A stretch of 5,101 nt of DNA from Oscillospiraceae bacterium (GTDB taxonomy: Bacteria > Bacillota > Clostridia > Oscillospirales > Ethanoligenentaceae), in the NCBI GenBank assembly GCA_003518885.1, contig DOXU01000105.1, positions 1 through 5,101 of the forward strand, in the 5' to 3' direction. This document shows, one piece after another, positions 5,077-5,101 of this stretch (positions are counted from its first letter, which is position 1; each line of letters begins with the position of its first letter). The notes beneath the pieces are model-generated. The model did not search any database and was not told the origin of the DNA. It worked only from the letters and a program-made list of their open reading frames with translations. The translations under genes and the position numbers were made by a program.

Positions 5077-5101
5077 TTCTATGTAAAGCTTATATCAAAG
5101 C

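Overview
The window looks like chromosomal DNA of a moderate-GC member of the Bacillota (Firmicutes). The reasons are strong AAGGAGG-type ribosome binding sites, a sigma-A type promoter with 17-bp spacing, many T-tailed hairpin terminators, and protein families with typical Firmicutes signatures. The genus cannot be told from the sequence. No phage, transposase, CRISPR, rRNA or tRNA is visible.

Layout, left to right. (1) 44-844 (+) is thiD, the HMP/HMP-P kinase of thiamin salvage. (2) 845-1192 is a 348-bp gene-free stretch holding two tandem 118-bp repeats (92% identical), GC-rich hairpins with 3-nt loops, and a good promoter (TGGACA, 17 bp, TAGAAT). (3) 1193-2377 (+) is cytX, an NCS1-family permease predicted to import the HMP pyrimidine. 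(4) 2400-3635 (+) is a UDP-glucose 6-dehydrogenase gene, 22 bp after cytX and probably co-transcribed with it. (5) 3636-3983 is a second 348-bp gene-free stretch with a hairpin terminator at the ugd stop codon, a diverged copy of part of the thiD-cytX repeat, a bidirectional terminator, and an alternating A-B-A-B repeat array. (6) 3984-4817 (-) encodes an unrecognised single-pass membrane protein with a cytosolic zinc ribbon and an acidic exported domain. (7) 4818-5101 holds its RBS and a weak promoter candidate, then a 6-bp dyad and a perfect 21-bp-stem hairpin that probably insulates the next gene.

thiD and cytX form a logical pair: CytX brings in HMP and ThiD phosphorylates it twice to HMP-PP for thiamin synthesis. 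The thiD-cytX gap carries its own promoter and no recognisable TPP riboswitch, so cytX-ugd is probably a separate transcription unit. ugd makes UDP-glucuronate for surface polysaccharide and has no visible link to thiamin.

The most unusual content lies in the spacers. One module recurs after thiD and after ugd: a 6-bp stem with a 3-nt loop, then TTTTARGCC, then a second hairpin. Its stems are preserved by compensatory base changes while their sequences differ, which suggests a dispersed structured repeat that also serves as a terminator. This rests on two or three copies read by eye.
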